DNA from: an uncultured Bacteroidales bacterium
Lineage (GTDB): Bacteria > Bacteroidota > Bacteroidia > Bacteroidales > Paludibacteraceae
DNA: 44,672 bases
Direction: 5' to 3'
NCBI GenBank assembly: GCA_902798965.1
Contig: CADBYS010000035.1
Span: 1-44,672, forward strand
Shown here one piece after another: positions 8,367 through 22,515 of the stretch. The translations under genes were made by a program, and so were the position numbers. Below the pieces are notes generated by a model that was not told the origin of the DNA, made no database searches, and was given only the letters and a program-made list of their open reading frames with translations. How positions within the stretch are numbered: the stretch's first letter is position 1; each line of letters opens with the position of its first letter.

Positions 8367-10150
8367 TGAAAACAATGTATCATACACTACTCGTCATGCT
8401 GTTTGTTGCGGCATCAGCATGTAATATTATTGCGCCGGAGCATGATCCGATCACGTATGGTGAAACGTATATTGCTAACCAGCTCAGTATAGACAAGGCT
8501 TGTTATAAGCCGGGCGATGCGGTGCAATTCACCATCAACAGTCTGCCCGCAGGTGATGTCAAGGTGCGCTATCAGCACTTGGGTAAGACCCTTGAGGAAA
8601 AGCCCGTAACTGCCACAAGCTGGTCATGGACTGCACCTGCCGAGGATTACCAGGGATATATGGCGGAACTCCACGCTACGGTCAATGGCAAAGATACCGT
8701 CTATGCCGCTATCGGTATTGATGTATCCTCCGACCCCAAACGTTTCCCACGCAACGGATTCCTGTCAACCTATGGCAGTATGTCCGTTCGTGAGATTGAG
8801 TCTGTCATAAGTGACCTCAACCGCTATCACATCAACTACGTGCAGTTCCAGGACTGGCACTGGAAGCATCATCACCCGCTGGGTGGCAGTGCTGTGCAGC
8901 CGATGGATGTGTGGACGGACATCATCTCCCGCAACTGCTATCGCTCCTCCGTACAGGGGTATATTGATGCGGCGCATCGTCGCGGGATGTACACCCTGTT
9001 CTATAACCTCGGCTACGGGGCGTTGGAGGACTTTGAGACCGATGGCGTTAGCCGCGAGTGGATGCTCTATACCGACAAACTTCACCGTAACCTCGACTAC
9101 CATCCGCTGGGGTCGCCGTTTAAGAGTTCAATCTATCTGGTCAACACCCACAACGCGGCTTGGCGTACGTTCCTCTCCGAGCGCAACGACGAGGTGTATG
9201 CCGTCTTCCCCTTCGATGGCTGGCAGATCGACCAGCTCGGAGTGCGTCCGACTGCTGTATATGACTACAACGGCACACCGGTTGATCTGGCAAGCTCGTT
9301 CGGCTCATTTATCACCTTCATGAAAGAGCAACAACCCGCCAAACGCCTCGTAATGAACGCTGTAGGTCAATATGGTCAGCAAGGTCAGATAGCACCTGCA
9401 CCCGTGGACTTCTGCTACACCGAGGTGTGGGAGCATAGCAATACCAACGGATATGCCATCTTCTCGGACATCATAACGAATAATGCTTTGTGGTCTAACG
9501 GCAAGCAGACCGTTCTTGCCGCGTACCTCAACTACGACAAAGGTCTGAAAGGTCGCGGATGGTTCAATACGCCTGGCATCATCATGGCTACGGCTGCGGC
9601 TACAGCGTGGGGCGGTACGATCCTGCAGATGGGTGAGCACATGCTGTGCAACGAGTATTTCCCCGACGACAACCTTGCCATGACCGGTGAACTCAAGCGG
9701 GCGATGATTGCCTATTACGACTTTACTGTCGCTTACGAGAACCTGCTACGTCCCGATGTTCCTGCCGCAGGCATCAACAGCGACTGGTACGGCGTGGATG
9801 TGACCTGTACGGACGGCAAGTGCGTATTCAACCAGTGGGCACCTGTTAGCGAACAGGTCGCTACGGTCGGCCGTCATGTGGGGAGCCGCGATGTCATTCA
9901 CTTGCTATCCTACCGCAATGCCACGCATCTTGACTGGTGCGATACGGATGGTGACCAAGGCGCACAGACGATGCTACGCGACATAGCTGTATCCGTTGAC
10001 TTGAGCAGCAAGCCCGAACGAGTATGGCTGGCCTCACCCGACTGGCAGCAGGGCGCGGCTGTCGAACCAGAATGGGAGTATACAGCCGGTAAGCTTACAC
10101 TCACCGTACCTGCACTGCAATATTGGACGATGATTGTGGTGGAGAAGTAG
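8363..10150 (+). CDS. GH66 endo-dextranase lipoprotein
   Basis: A 595-residue glycoside hydrolase family 66 protein. GH66 contains endo-dextranases and cycloisomaltooligosaccharide glucanotransferases. A lipobox (ASAC, Cys near residue 20) places it on the outer membrane. Residues about 35-120 form an Ig-like domain before the catalytic barrel. The likely nucleophile is Asp290 in FDGWQIDQLG and the acid/base Glu354 in FCYTEVWEHS; the 64-residue spacing resembles characterised GH66 enzymes. NRYHINYVQFQDWHWKHHHP is another family block. It overlaps susE by four bases. Dextran PULs of this layout (GH66 beside SusCD) are known in Bacteroides thetaiotaomicron. Endo-hydrolysis of alpha-1,6 linkages is expected; cyclising activity is not excluded. 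It is paralogous to the gene at 10647. Confidence 0.9.
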   Translation: MMKTMYHTLLVMLFVAASACNIIAPEHDPITYGETYIANQLSIDKACYKPGDAVQFTINSLPAGDVKVRYQHLGKTLEEKPVTATSWSWTAPAEDYQGYMAELHATVNGKDTVYAAIGIDVSSDPKRFPRNGFLSTYGSMSVREIESVISDLNRYHINYVQFQDWHWKHHHPLGGSAVQPMDVWTDIISRNCYRSSVQGYIDAAHRRGMYTLFYNLGYGALEDFETDGVSREWMLYTDKLHRNLDYHPLGSPFKSSIYLVNTHNAAWRTFLSERNDEVYAVFPFDGWQIDQLGVRPTAVYDYNGTPVDLASSFGSFITFMKEQQPAKRLVMNAVGQYGQQGQIAPAPVDFCYTEVWEHSNTNGYAIFSDIITNNALWSNGKQTVLAAYLNYDKGLKGRGWFNTPGIIMATAAATAWGGTILQMGEHMLCNEYFPDDNLAMTGELKRAMIAYYDFTVAYENLLRPDVPAAGINSDWYGVDVTCTDGKCVFNQWAPVSEQVATVGRHVGSRDVIHLLSYRNATHLDWCDTDGDQGAQTMLRDIAVSVDLSSKPERVWLASPDWQQGAAVEPEWEYTAGKLTLTVPALQYWTMIVVEK

Positions 10151-10165
10151 CCAAAAGACAAAAGC

Positions 10166-10645
10166 ATGATGAAACGTTTTTTTCTCATAGTAGGTCTGTT
10201 CGTGGCGGTGTTAGCCGGCGCACAATCTAATCTGGTGATTGTGCCGTTGTCCGGCTCCGAGCGCGCCTATGCGATACAGCTGATCGGAAAAATCCGCTTC
10301 GAGGATCGCTCAGCCTGCCTCTATGACAAGCAAGGCGAGCAGTTGGGATGCACGCCTACACGCGAGATAAGGAAAATCGTTTTCAGCGACCAATCCGAGA
10401 TTCCCACGGGCTTCGACAAGCTGTTTGCGTCTGCCATCGAGGTGTATCCCAATCCTACGCAGTCGCAATTGGTCGTGCAAGGGATAGAGGCGCAACAAGT
10501 AGTACGAGTCTTCTCCATGCAGGGGCAATTGCTCATCACTGCTGTCGCCGATGCTAACACCGCAACAGTGAATGTAAGCGGGCTGCAGACAGGCAGTTAT
10601 CTGCTGCAAGTGGGAGCAGAAATAGTTAAATTTATCAAGCAATAA
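10166..10645 (+). CDS. Small secreted protein with type IX sorting domain
   Basis: A 159-residue protein with a signal peptide (1-19, ending LAGA), a short domain of a kind common in Bacteroidales secreted proteins (LVIVPLSGSERAYAIQLIGK, then REIRKIVFSD), and a C-terminal type IX secretion sorting domain (about 88-159: VYPNPTQSQLVVQG, VRVFSMQGQLL, GLQTGSYLLQVG, ending FIKQ). So it should be exported by the Por system and attached or released at the surface. It carries almost nothing except the sorting domain, which is odd; it may be a remnant of a larger enzyme or a real mini-protein. It lies between the two GH66 genes, 15 bases after the first and one base before the second. Confidence 0.8.
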   Translation: MMKRFFLIVGLFVAVLAGAQSNLVIVPLSGSERAYAIQLIGKIRFEDRSACLYDKQGEQLGCTPTREIRKIVFSDQSEIPTGFDKLFASAIEVYPNPTQSQLVVQGIEAQQVVRVFSMQGQLLITAVADANTATVNVSGLQTGSYLLQVGAEIVKFIKQ

Positions 10646-10646
10646 G

Positions 10647-15387
<4,741 letters not shown>

Positions 15388-15427
15388 CGGAATAAAATTA
15401 GTATTAACCATATAAAATTAAATCATT

Positions 15428-16366
15428 ATGAAAAAGTTTACTGTTTTAGCTATTGCTATTCTCTGCTCGTTCACTATGTGGGCAGATCAGAACTGGGAGG
15501 CAGTTCACATGTTTGTTGTTCCCCAAGCATTGTGGGAGGAGTGGTCGGACAATTACACCCTCAAAGTTGCGCTCAAGCGCTGGAATGGGGATGATGCTGA
15601 TGACAACAACTGGGATACGTATGTGTTCCGTAAGTCCGATGCAGTGTACGATGGCAAAGCCGTATATTTCGGCGATGTATGGATCTGCTACGGCGGTTTT
15701 GCCCAGATGGCGTTTGACGCCTATGATGGCGAGAACAAAGCGTTTGATTCATATGTCTTCTGGCCTTCTGAGACGGAGGATGGCCATTGGATTGCCAAAG
15801 CCGACTTTGAGAACAAAGTGTTCTACGGTTGGAATTCAGAGTTCTTGGCAGACTTCCCCTTCATCAGCAGTACTGCCGGCAACCGTATATGGTTCGACAA
15901 CACCAATTCGCAATGGGAGAATGTATATGTTCGTATCGGTCGCGATGCGCTTACCGGTGCAGGTAACTATGCCGCTACATGGCCGATGACGCAATTGGCA
16001 GGAACAAACTTGTGGTATGTGGATGCCGAGGCGTGGGATAATGCCCTCGTCTGGACCATCACCGATACCAATGACAACAATGGCGACGAGCATAGCGTCT
16101 ATGACATACCAAACGGTGCTAATCGTCTGTATTTCTTTAACTACTCGATTGCGGAAGATATATACTATATAGCTGATGGCGAGGCTGCACAAGGTACTGA
16201 TGGAATAGGTGTGAACTACTGGGCAAGCCATCGTGAGACAGAAAGCATTCCTACGGGCATCCAAACCAACCTGCTGAACCAAAGCGTTAGCAAGATGCTC
16301 CGTGATGGCCAACTCGTTATCATCCGTGACGGCGTACAACTTAATGTATTAGGACAACAGTTCTAA
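15428..16366 (+). CDS. Tryptophan-rich secreted protein, paralogue A
   Basis: A 312-residue protein with a signal peptide (1-19, ending MWA) and a mature region rich in Trp, Tyr and Asp (NWEAVHMFVVP, DVWICYGGFAQMAFDAYDG, ATWPMTQLAGTNLWYVDAEA). The latter part resembles carbohydrate-binding modules of the CBM25/26 sort, but this is an impression, not a family match. The tail (KMLRDGQLVIIRDGVQLNVL) has the shape of a short C-terminal signal common in Bacteroidales secreted proteins. The next gene is its longer paralogue; a stretch of about 95 bases from 15803 is nearly identical to the one from 16840, which suggests recent duplication or gene conversion. Position in the PUL suggests glucan binding at the surface. 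Confidence 0.75.
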   Translation: MKKFTVLAIAILCSFTMWADQNWEAVHMFVVPQALWEEWSDNYTLKVALKRWNGDDADDNNWDTYVFRKSDAVYDGKAVYFGDVWICYGGFAQMAFDAYDGENKAFDSYVFWPSETEDGHWIAKADFENKVFYGWNSEFLADFPFISSTAGNRIWFDNTNSQWENVYVRIGRDALTGAGNYAATWPMTQLAGTNLWYVDAEAWDNALVWTITDTNDNNGDEHSVYDIPNGANRLYFFNYSIAEDIYYIADGEAAQGTDGIGVNYWASHRETESIPTGIQTNLLNQSVSKMLRDGQLVIIRDGVQLNVLGQQF

Positions 16367-16376
16367 TTCTATCAGT

Positions 16377-16400
16377 CCTGTGGCATTGGTTTGCCGCAGG
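16377..16400 (+). terminator. Intercistronic hairpin
   Basis: CCTGTGGCA (16377-16385) pairs, with one G-U, with TGCCGCAGG (16392-16400). No T run follows, so it is more likely an attenuator or mRNA-stability hairpin than a full terminator. Confidence 0.4.
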
Positions 16401-16446
16401 ATTACTAACAACAGCCGGTAACTGATAAACAAAAAAATATAATACA

Positions 16447-17874
16447 ATGAAAGACTTTAGTTTTAAGATTTATGCCGTCCTCGCGCTCCTGCTAACCATA
16501 GGAGTAGGGCGGATGAATGCCGATCAGAACTGGGAAGCCGTTCACATGTTTGTCGTTCCCGAAGCCTTATGGGCAGAGTGGTCGGATAGTTACACCCTCA
16601 AAGTATCGCTCAAGCGATGGAATGGAAGTGACGAAGACAGCGGCAACTGGGATACCTATACGTTCTATAAGTGCGATGCCGTGTATGATAACAAAGCCGT
16701 ATATTTTGGCGATGTATGGATCTGCTACGGCGGTTTTGCCCAGATGGCGTTTGAAGCCTATGATGGGGATACCAAAGAACTTACCTATACCTTCTGGCCA
16801 CCGGAGACAAGTGCAACCGACCATTGGATTGAAAAAGACGACTTTGAGAACAAAGTGTTCTACGGTTGGAATTCAGACTTCTTGGCAGACTTCCCCTTCA
16901 TCAGCAGTACTGCCGGCAACCGTATATGGTTCGATAACTCCGATGCCCAATGGGAGCATGTATATGTGCGTATCGGTCGCGACGCACTCACCGGAGCCGG
17001 CGATTATGCCGCTACATGGCCGATGACGCAATTGGCAGGAACAAACTTGTGGTATGTGGATTCTGAGGATTGGAGCAATGCCCTCGTCTGGACCATCACC
17101 GATTACAATGGTAATAATGGTGATTACAGCGTCTATAACATGCCCTCAGGTACGAATCGCTTGTATTTCTGCAATTATTCGATCACGGAAAAGGTGCTCT
17201 ATCTCGCTGACGGCAATGCTGCACAAGGCACGGACGGAATAGGGGTGAACTATTGGGCAAACCATAATGTACCGTTCTACACCCGTGATGGTCTGACTCC
17301 GGGTAACTATGGCACGGTATGCCTTCCGATGGCTTCGCCTCAGTTCGCAGGAGCGGAGTTCTACCGCGTGGCTGGTAAGGAGCTGGAGAATAGCGCACCG
17401 AAAGATATCGTTATCGAGAGTGTGGATGCCATCAACGCCGGTGTTCCTTATCTCTTCCAAGCTACAGCCGAGATCATGGTGCTGTATAATGAGGGAGAAG
17501 CCGCTACGGAACCCGATAACAGTCAATCGAACGGACTAATCGGTTCCTTTGAAATACGGGACATTGATGATGAAGAGTATAACTACATACTGCATGACAA
17601 CCAGTTGTATCAGGTCAATCACTCCAAGGTGGGTGCGTACCGCGCCTACTTCGATCTGTCGGAAATGAGCGTCTTTGACCCTGCTGCTCCCGCGCCTGCA
17701 CCGCAACGCCGTATGGGCATCAACCGCCCGAGCATGCCGACGGCAGTGGAGAATGCCGCCGCAGACGCTGTTTCTACGCGTAAGGTGCTCCGCAATGGCC
17801 ATCTGTATATCGAGCGCGACGGACGCATCTATACCATTCAAGGGCAATCAGCTACTTTGCCGATACATAAATAA
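16447..17874 (+). CDS. Tryptophan-rich secreted protein, paralogue B
   Basis: A 475-residue protein. Residues 1-25 form a signal peptide, and about 26-270 match the neighbour at 15428 closely (NWEAVHMFVVPEALWAEWSD; NRIWFDNSDAQWEHVYVRIG). It then carries an extra beta-rich domain (from about 273: FYTRDGLTPGNYGTVCLPMA) of a kind seen near the ends of large Bacteroidales surface proteins; a similar stretch (MWYSLCLPFTVSAVKVWDED) occurs in the protein at 18059. The tail (KVLRNGHLYIERDGRIYTIQ) is a short C-terminal sorting-like motif. Function is not known; glucan binding is inferred from its place and its aromatic content. Confidence 0.75.
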   Translation: MKDFSFKIYAVLALLLTIGVGRMNADQNWEAVHMFVVPEALWAEWSDSYTLKVSLKRWNGSDEDSGNWDTYTFYKCDAVYDNKAVYFGDVWICYGGFAQMAFEAYDGDTKELTYTFWPPETSATDHWIEKDDFENKVFYGWNSDFLADFPFISSTAGNRIWFDNSDAQWEHVYVRIGRDALTGAGDYAATWPMTQLAGTNLWYVDSEDWSNALVWTITDYNGNNGDYSVYNMPSGTNRLYFCNYSITEKVLYLADGNAAQGTDGIGVNYWANHNVPFYTRDGLTPGNYGTVCLPMASPQFAGAEFYRVAGKELENSAPKDIVIESVDAINAGVPYLFQATAEIMVLYNEGEAATEPDNSQSNGLIGSFEIRDIDDEEYNYILHDNQLYQVNHSKVGAYRAYFDLSEMSVFDPAAPAPAPQRRMGINRPSMPTAVENAAADAVSTRKVLRNGHLYIERDGRIYTIQGQSATLPIHK

Positions 17875-17901
17875 ACAGTTAAACTCTAAGTGGATAATAT
17901 T

Positions 17902-18033
17902 ATGAAAAACTACATTCAACCGCAAACGGATTATATGCTTTGCACATCCATGAGTGCCGTATGTACGGTTTCCGAACCCTTGGGTATAAACATCGGCTCG
18001 CAAATCCCCGAAACAGGCGTTGTCGGCGATTAA
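17902..18033 (+). CDS. 43-residue peptide, two cysteines
   Basis: ATG at 17902 opens a 43-codon frame (MKNYIQPQTDYMLCTSM, then SAVCTVSEP, ending GVVGD). It has no signal peptide. Short proteins that begin M-K-x-Y-x-x-P-x-T and continue with a Gly/Asp-rich tail are frequent in Bacteroidales just before genes for large surface proteins, and this one lies 25 bases before such a gene. The reading frame fills the whole gap between two coding sequences. The role is unknown; it may be a leader peptide or a small secreted factor. Confidence 0.55.
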   Translation: MKNYIQPQTDYMLCTSMSAVCTVSEPLGINIGSQIPETGVVGD

Positions 18034-18058
18034 GCGATATGTAACTTATTACGAGACT

Positions 18059-21000
18059 ATGAAAAACAGAATCAATAGATTTAAGAGTACTTGTTACAAC
18101 AGAATCAAGTTCGTCATATTGATAAGCATGCTATGTCCTCTCACCATCGGTCAGATGTGGGCTGGCACGAAGCGTATATATTGCGAATACTCAGCTGTAA
18201 GTAGTTGGTGGGGTAATGATGGCAGAACGGCGACACCTTATATATATGCATGGGGTGGTGGAAAAGCTGCCAAAAAATATACAATGGTAGCTACGGGAAT
18301 CTCCAATCTTGTGAGGTGCGATATAGATGACTACCATACCGATTTGTTGTTTTATAGGTCGTCAAGCGAAGACGGAGATTGGGACAATCAGACCACAGAT
18401 ATCGCAATTAATTCAGATAACCGATGGAGTATTTTGGATAGTGAAACAGAGGGCAAAAAAAATGTAGGAAGCAACCAACGTTATGCTCCCGGTACGGCTA
18501 TTGACGGATTGGTGGATATTAAGAATCCGCATAACCAGATGTTCACCAATGGCGAGTATTCCGTCACTTTGGAGGCGCATAAGACCTATGAGTTCAAGAT
18601 TTTGGAAACATCCACCTTGTACGGCTTAAATGATCTTATCGCTACAAGTTCTATTTCGAACCAAACGCTCAATACCAGTGGTTATCAAGTGCGTTTGTGT
18701 ACAGCAGGCACTGGTACATATACGTTTGCTTATAATACCACTAATCACCAGCTCTCTATAACGTATCCGGAAGCATTGCACCCTTCCATTGATTATTGCT
18801 ATGTGATTGATTACAGCTGGAGCCCTTCTGCCAATTTGCACCTATGGGATGGTACCAGTACCAAAGTGGCTGAATGGGATGGTAGTAGTACTGTAGCAGG
18901 AAGTACCTGGCCGGGTGCTGCATTGTCGAACAAAACCACTATTGGCGGGCAATCATATTTCTACATTGCCCCGGGTGAGTTTGATTATTTCATGGTTAGT
19001 AAGAATGGACATGAAACTGATAGAACAGGTGAGGTGCAACCATCCGATGGTTATAGTAAACGTCGTTATTACAATGGTTCTACTTGGATATGGGATACCT
19101 TCACTGTTCGTATTCAATTGGAGAACGAGGACGCAACAAGTGCCGGTACAGAGTACCAGGATATAGCCTTTAACTCCGGTGTCCTATCGGATATTACATG
19201 CCCTACGAAGACGCACTACGATTTCCAGGGCTATTATACCGAAGATGGTGGTACGGGTACGCAAGTCATTGACAAAGACGGTCATTGGATTGCTTCCGTT
19301 ACGGATTATACGGATGCCAGCAAGCATTGGATCCATGCCGGTATGTCAACTACCATCTATGCCAAGTGGACGGAACATGAATATACGATTACTACCGCTG
19401 TTTCCCCTGCCGGAGCAGGATCGGTTAGCTGCGGCTCTTCTACTACAGCCAAGTTTGTCACCGCATCGGGAGACATCACCGCTACCGCTAATGACGGCTG
19501 GGTATTCAAAGAGTGGCAGTTCTCGAAGACGGATGAGGTCTATGATGCGTATGCTGCAGATGATTATAATTCATATAGCAACCCCGTTCATATCAATGCA
19601 GTACATAACGGAACCCTCACAGCTGTCTTTGAACCAAGATACTATCTGGTTGGTAAGATTTGGGATGATACCGCTGACGGAGGTATGCCGGGGTGGAGTA
19701 ATTATAACAAGCCTTTCAAGGTAGTTACTACCAGTCCTGTTTTGGATACATGCAAACTGACGTTGAGTACAAACAAGACCTTCTATATCATGGTGCGAGA
19801 TAAGGCGGATGGATATAGCTATGGTAAGGAAGATTCTCACCTTGGAGATGGAGATGCCTTGTCGTTCACAGACAAAGATAACAAAGTTTTGTTCTATTCC
19901 AACGGTGGTACGGAATATACCTTCAAGATTACAGATGTAGATGGTTCCGGTCGTCCGACGGTATCTGTCGAGCGTCCGCACCAAGTATATTTTGGAACCG
20001 GTTATGCCGGAATAGATAATTTAAGCTCCGTTATAAGCGGAACCACAGGTGGTACGCTGGCTGTAACAACAAGCGCAGGTTCTCTATCTAATGAGGACTG
20101 GGTAACTTATGGAACAAATGTGACCTATACACCGTCTGCAGCAACAGGATATACCTTCGAGGGTTTCTACACTTCCGACGCATACTCGTCGCGCTTTACG
20201 CAGGACAACCCTTGGGTTCACTACAACATAAACGGCGATGACCATGTATATGCGAAATTCGAAGAGAAATCCACCTCTGTCACCCTTGCTAATGATGGGA
20301 ACGGACATGTAACCATAGGGGGCAATACAGAAACGAGCACCACTTGCGGTGTGACGACCACCCGTGAATTGACAGCCGTTCCGAATGACGGCTATATGTT
20401 CAGCAGTTGGACAAAAACCTCCGGCGATGATATTACGATCTCAAGTACATCCACCAACCCAACCACCCTTAGAGGACAAGGAGTAGGCGCTACCTCCGGT
20501 CAAATGGTTACCGCTAACTTTACCTATCGCTGGGCATTATCGGCTCAATCTGACGGCTGGGGCTCTTCTGAATTTATAATCGGTAATATCGCTACCGTTT
20601 CTGGTGATGTAGTCGGTTATGTAGATATATCGTTGGCAGCCAATACGAACTATCAGTTCACGATGAAAGACCTGCTGACCAATGATATTTACAAGAATGG
20701 ATCCGACAAGGTATATTATATGACTAACGGCAATAGTTCTGATTGGGCTTTTGCTACAGATAAGAATTACAACTGCGGTATCACAACAGCAGGTAAAGGC
20801 ACATATCGCTTTACATGGAATGTCACCGACAAGACCATGACTGTCACCTATCCGGATTCCTACCAAGTCAACTATGGAGCGTCCGTAGGCGGTAGTGTAT
20901 CGGTAGTGGATGATGACAGTAATGCCGTCCCTAATGGCGGATATGTACGCAGCGGAGGCTCTGTCACCTATACGGCAACGCCGAATACCGGCTATACCTT

Positions 21001-22009
21001 TGTAGGATGGTGCGTTAATGATTCCTATGGCGATCCATTCACGACCTATAATCCATGGACCAATAGTAGTGTAGCAGCTACGTCCAATGCCTACGCCAAA
21101 TTCAAGTCAACCAACTTCGTCATCTATCGCTCCGGCGACAAGGATGATGACCCGCGTGCCGCATTGGATGATGTAGAGTCTTATGGCGGCGGCACAATCA
21201 GCCAAGCCATCGAATTTCGTATGAAAGTACGTGATCTGGATATGTGGTACAGTCTCTGTCTGCCGTTCACAGTAAGCGCAGTCAAGGTGTGGGATGAGGA
21301 CGATGGTGCATACTATGGCATCGAACCGTACTATCGTGAAAAGGTTGGTGATCAGATACATGGCGGACACTATATCATCCGTACGCCGAGGCAAACAACA
21401 AATCTGCCGATTGCTGAATTCGGCGATTGGCGCGATCCGATAAGTCCGACTGGTTATGTGCCAACAAAAGATGCCCCTTACATCATCCAATGGCATAACT
21501 CGTATTTCTTGAACAAATATGTGTCCTTCTTTGGTGCAACCGGTCAAACAATTCCTACATCCTTTAGCGCCGGTACTGTCCCGAGTTCGAACGATGTGAT
21601 CAATGTATGTACCAACAACTCGATGACAACAGGTTCAGTGGCTGGTGCTTACATGCTTGAAAGCGATTATGGCAATGGCGCGTGGTTGCGCTTGGATAAT
21701 GCTGTTGAGTCACGACCTATACCTCCGTTCGAGTGCTATCTGCTTGTCAATAATCCCACTCGAGCACGTTACATGGCTATTCGTCCGGGCATGACCGCTG
21801 CAGATACGCCTACAGGCTGGGACGATGTCGTCAATTCAGAAATCAAGACGCACATAATCGTTTATTCGATTAGCGGTGTCTGCGTAACGCAGTATAGCAA
21901 CTGCTCAATCAACGAAGCCGGACAACGGCTCAGTGAATCCTATGGCGAGGGATTGTATATCCTGCGCGCTGACAACGAGAGTGTTAAACTAATGGTAGGA
22001 GGAAAGTAA
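18059..22009 (+). CDS. Giant surface protein with InlB-type repeats
   Basis: The start is taken at 18059 (MKNRINRFKS), 13 codons inside the longest frame, because it begins a normal basic-plus-hydrophobic signal peptide; this gives 1316 residues. Near 246-338 is a segment resembling starch-binding modules of the CBM26 kind (SPSANLHLWDGTSTKVAEWD, WPGAALS). Three stretches resemble Listeria-Bacteroides (InlB B-type) repeats, near 350-430, 664-737 and 938-1020, each with a GYxFxGxxxxD core and a YAKF or YAKW end. A C-terminal domain (about 1262-1316: IIVYSISGVCVTQYSNCSIN, EGLYILRADNESVKLMVGGK) looks like a type IX sorting domain. So it should be displayed on the cell surface, probably as a glucan-binding scaffold. 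It has no visible catalytic domain. Confidence 0.8.
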   Translation: MKNRINRFKSTCYNRIKFVILISMLCPLTIGQMWAGTKRIYCEYSAVSSWWGNDGRTATPYIYAWGGGKAAKKYTMVATGISNLVRCDIDDYHTDLLFYRSSSEDGDWDNQTTDIAINSDNRWSILDSETEGKKNVGSNQRYAPGTAIDGLVDIKNPHNQMFTNGEYSVTLEAHKTYEFKILETSTLYGLNDLIATSSISNQTLNTSGYQVRLCTAGTGTYTFAYNTTNHQLSITYPEALHPSIDYCYVIDYSWSPSANLHLWDGTSTKVAEWDGSSTVAGSTWPGAALSNKTTIGGQSYFYIAPGEFDYFMVSKNGHETDRTGEVQPSDGYSKRRYYNGSTWIWDTFTVRIQLENEDATSAGTEYQDIAFNSGVLSDITCPTKTHYDFQGYYTEDGGTGTQVIDKDGHWIASVTDYTDASKHWIHAGMSTTIYAKWTEHEYTITTAVSPAGAGSVSCGSSTTAKFVTASGDITATANDGWVFKEWQFSKTDEVYDAYAADDYNSYSNPVHINAVHNGTLTAVFEPRYYLVGKIWDDTADGGMPGWSNYNKPFKVVTTSPVLDTCKLTLSTNKTFYIMVRDKADGYSYGKEDSHLGDGDALSFTDKDNKVLFYSNGGTEYTFKITDVDGSGRPTVSVERPHQVYFGTGYAGIDNLSSVISGTTGGTLAVTTSAGSLSNEDWVTYGTNVTYTPSAATGYTFEGFYTSDAYSSRFTQDNPWVHYNINGDDHVYAKFEEKSTSVTLANDGNGHVTIGGNTETSTTCGVTTTRELTAVPNDGYMFSSWTKTSGDDITISSTSTNPTTLRGQGVGATSGQMVTANFTYRWALSAQSDGWGSSEFIIGNIATVSGDVVGYVDISLAANTNYQFTMKDLLTNDIYKNGSDKVYYMTNGNSSDWAFATDKNYNCGITTAGKGTYRFTWNVTDKTMTVTYPDSYQVNYGASVGGSVSVVDDDSNAVPNGGYVRSGGSVTYTATPNTGYTFVGWCVNDSYGDPFTTYNPWTNSSVAATSNAYAKFKSTNFVIYRSGDKDDDPRAALDDVESYGGGTISQAIEFRMKVRDLDMWYSLCLPFTVSAVKVWDEDDGAYYGIEPYYREKVGDQIHGGHYIIRTPRQTTNLPIAEFGDWRDPISPTGYVPTKDAPYIIQWHNSYFLNKYVSFFGATGQTIPTSFSAGTVPSSNDVINVCTNNSMTTGSVAGAYMLESDYGNGAWLRLDNAVESRPIPPFECYLLVNNPTRARYMAIRPGMTAADTPTGWDDVVNSEIKTHIIVYSISGVCVTQYSNCSINEAGQRLSESYGEGLYILRADNESVKLMVGGK

Positions 22010-22010
22010 G

Positions 22011-22388
22011 ATGAAACGAATGATCACTATACTGATTTGCTCCTTAGCTATCAATCTGTTTGCAGTGAACTTTACACCGTTTGTCGAACTGGCGAATGTT
22101 CCCTTGGCTAAAATGCAGTCGGTCAACAATGCATCTTTTATGTCCTCTGGAAGCACCTATGCTTCGACCATCTATGAGGTCGAATCGTCAACTCAGGAAG
22201 CAACCGGACGCTCCATACGCAAAGCACCTCCCGTAAAGGATGATGGTACGCATGATCCCAATAACCCGCAGTTTGCCCCCATAGGCGATGCTGTACTTCC
22301 GCTGCTCGCGTTAGCAATACTCTATGCGGCTTTCCTGTTCCTGCACTTTAGGCGCAGGCAGACTTGCCGTATTACTCAAGCAGAATAA
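22011..22388 (+). CDS. Small membrane protein with C-terminal anchor
   Basis: A 125-residue protein starting two bases after the previous stop. It has a signal peptide (1-18), a polar middle with RSIRKAPPVKDDG, and near the C-terminus PIGDAVLPLLALAILYAAFL followed by FLHFRRRQ, that is a membrane span with a basic stop-transfer. The signal, linker, span and basic tail recall C-terminally anchored and trimmed surface proteins, though no known sorting motif is certain. It ends the PUL transcript, as a terminator spans its stop codon. Function unknown. Confidence 0.7.
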   Translation: MKRMITILICSLAINLFAVNFTPFVELANVPLAKMQSVNNASFMSSGSTYASTIYEVESSTQEATGRSIRKAPPVKDDGTHDPNNPQFAPIGDAVLPLLALAILYAAFLFLHFRRRQTCRITQAE

Positions 22389-22398
22389 GTTATTCTGC
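22380..22398 (+). terminator. Hairpin terminating the PUL transcript
   Basis: GCAGAATAA (22380-22388) pairs perfectly with TTATTCTGC (22390-22398) around a single base; the stop codon lies in the stem. A second, G+C-rich hairpin follows at 22418-22445 (CCCCCGCTGCTC with GAGTAGCGGGGG, one G-U). Confidence 0.6.
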
Positions 22399-22450
22399 GT
22401 TCTCACTGTATTTTGTTCCCCCGCTGCTCGTGTGAGTAGCGGGGGGGCCC

Positions 22451-22515
22451 GTAAGTATGCACGGTGGCTTAGACCCGACCGGCACGTTGCCGGCTGTTTT
22501 CCCGTGCATACTTAC
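22451..22515 (+). promoter_or_regulatory. Nested inverted repeat abutting a start codon
   Basis: GTAAGTATGCACGG (22451-22464) is the exact reverse complement of 22502-22515, and the loop holds a second perfect hairpin (CCGGCA 22479-22484, TGCCGG 22488-22493). The right arm ends one base before the ATG at 22516, so folding of the transcript would hide the initiation region of that gene. Confidence 0.6.
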
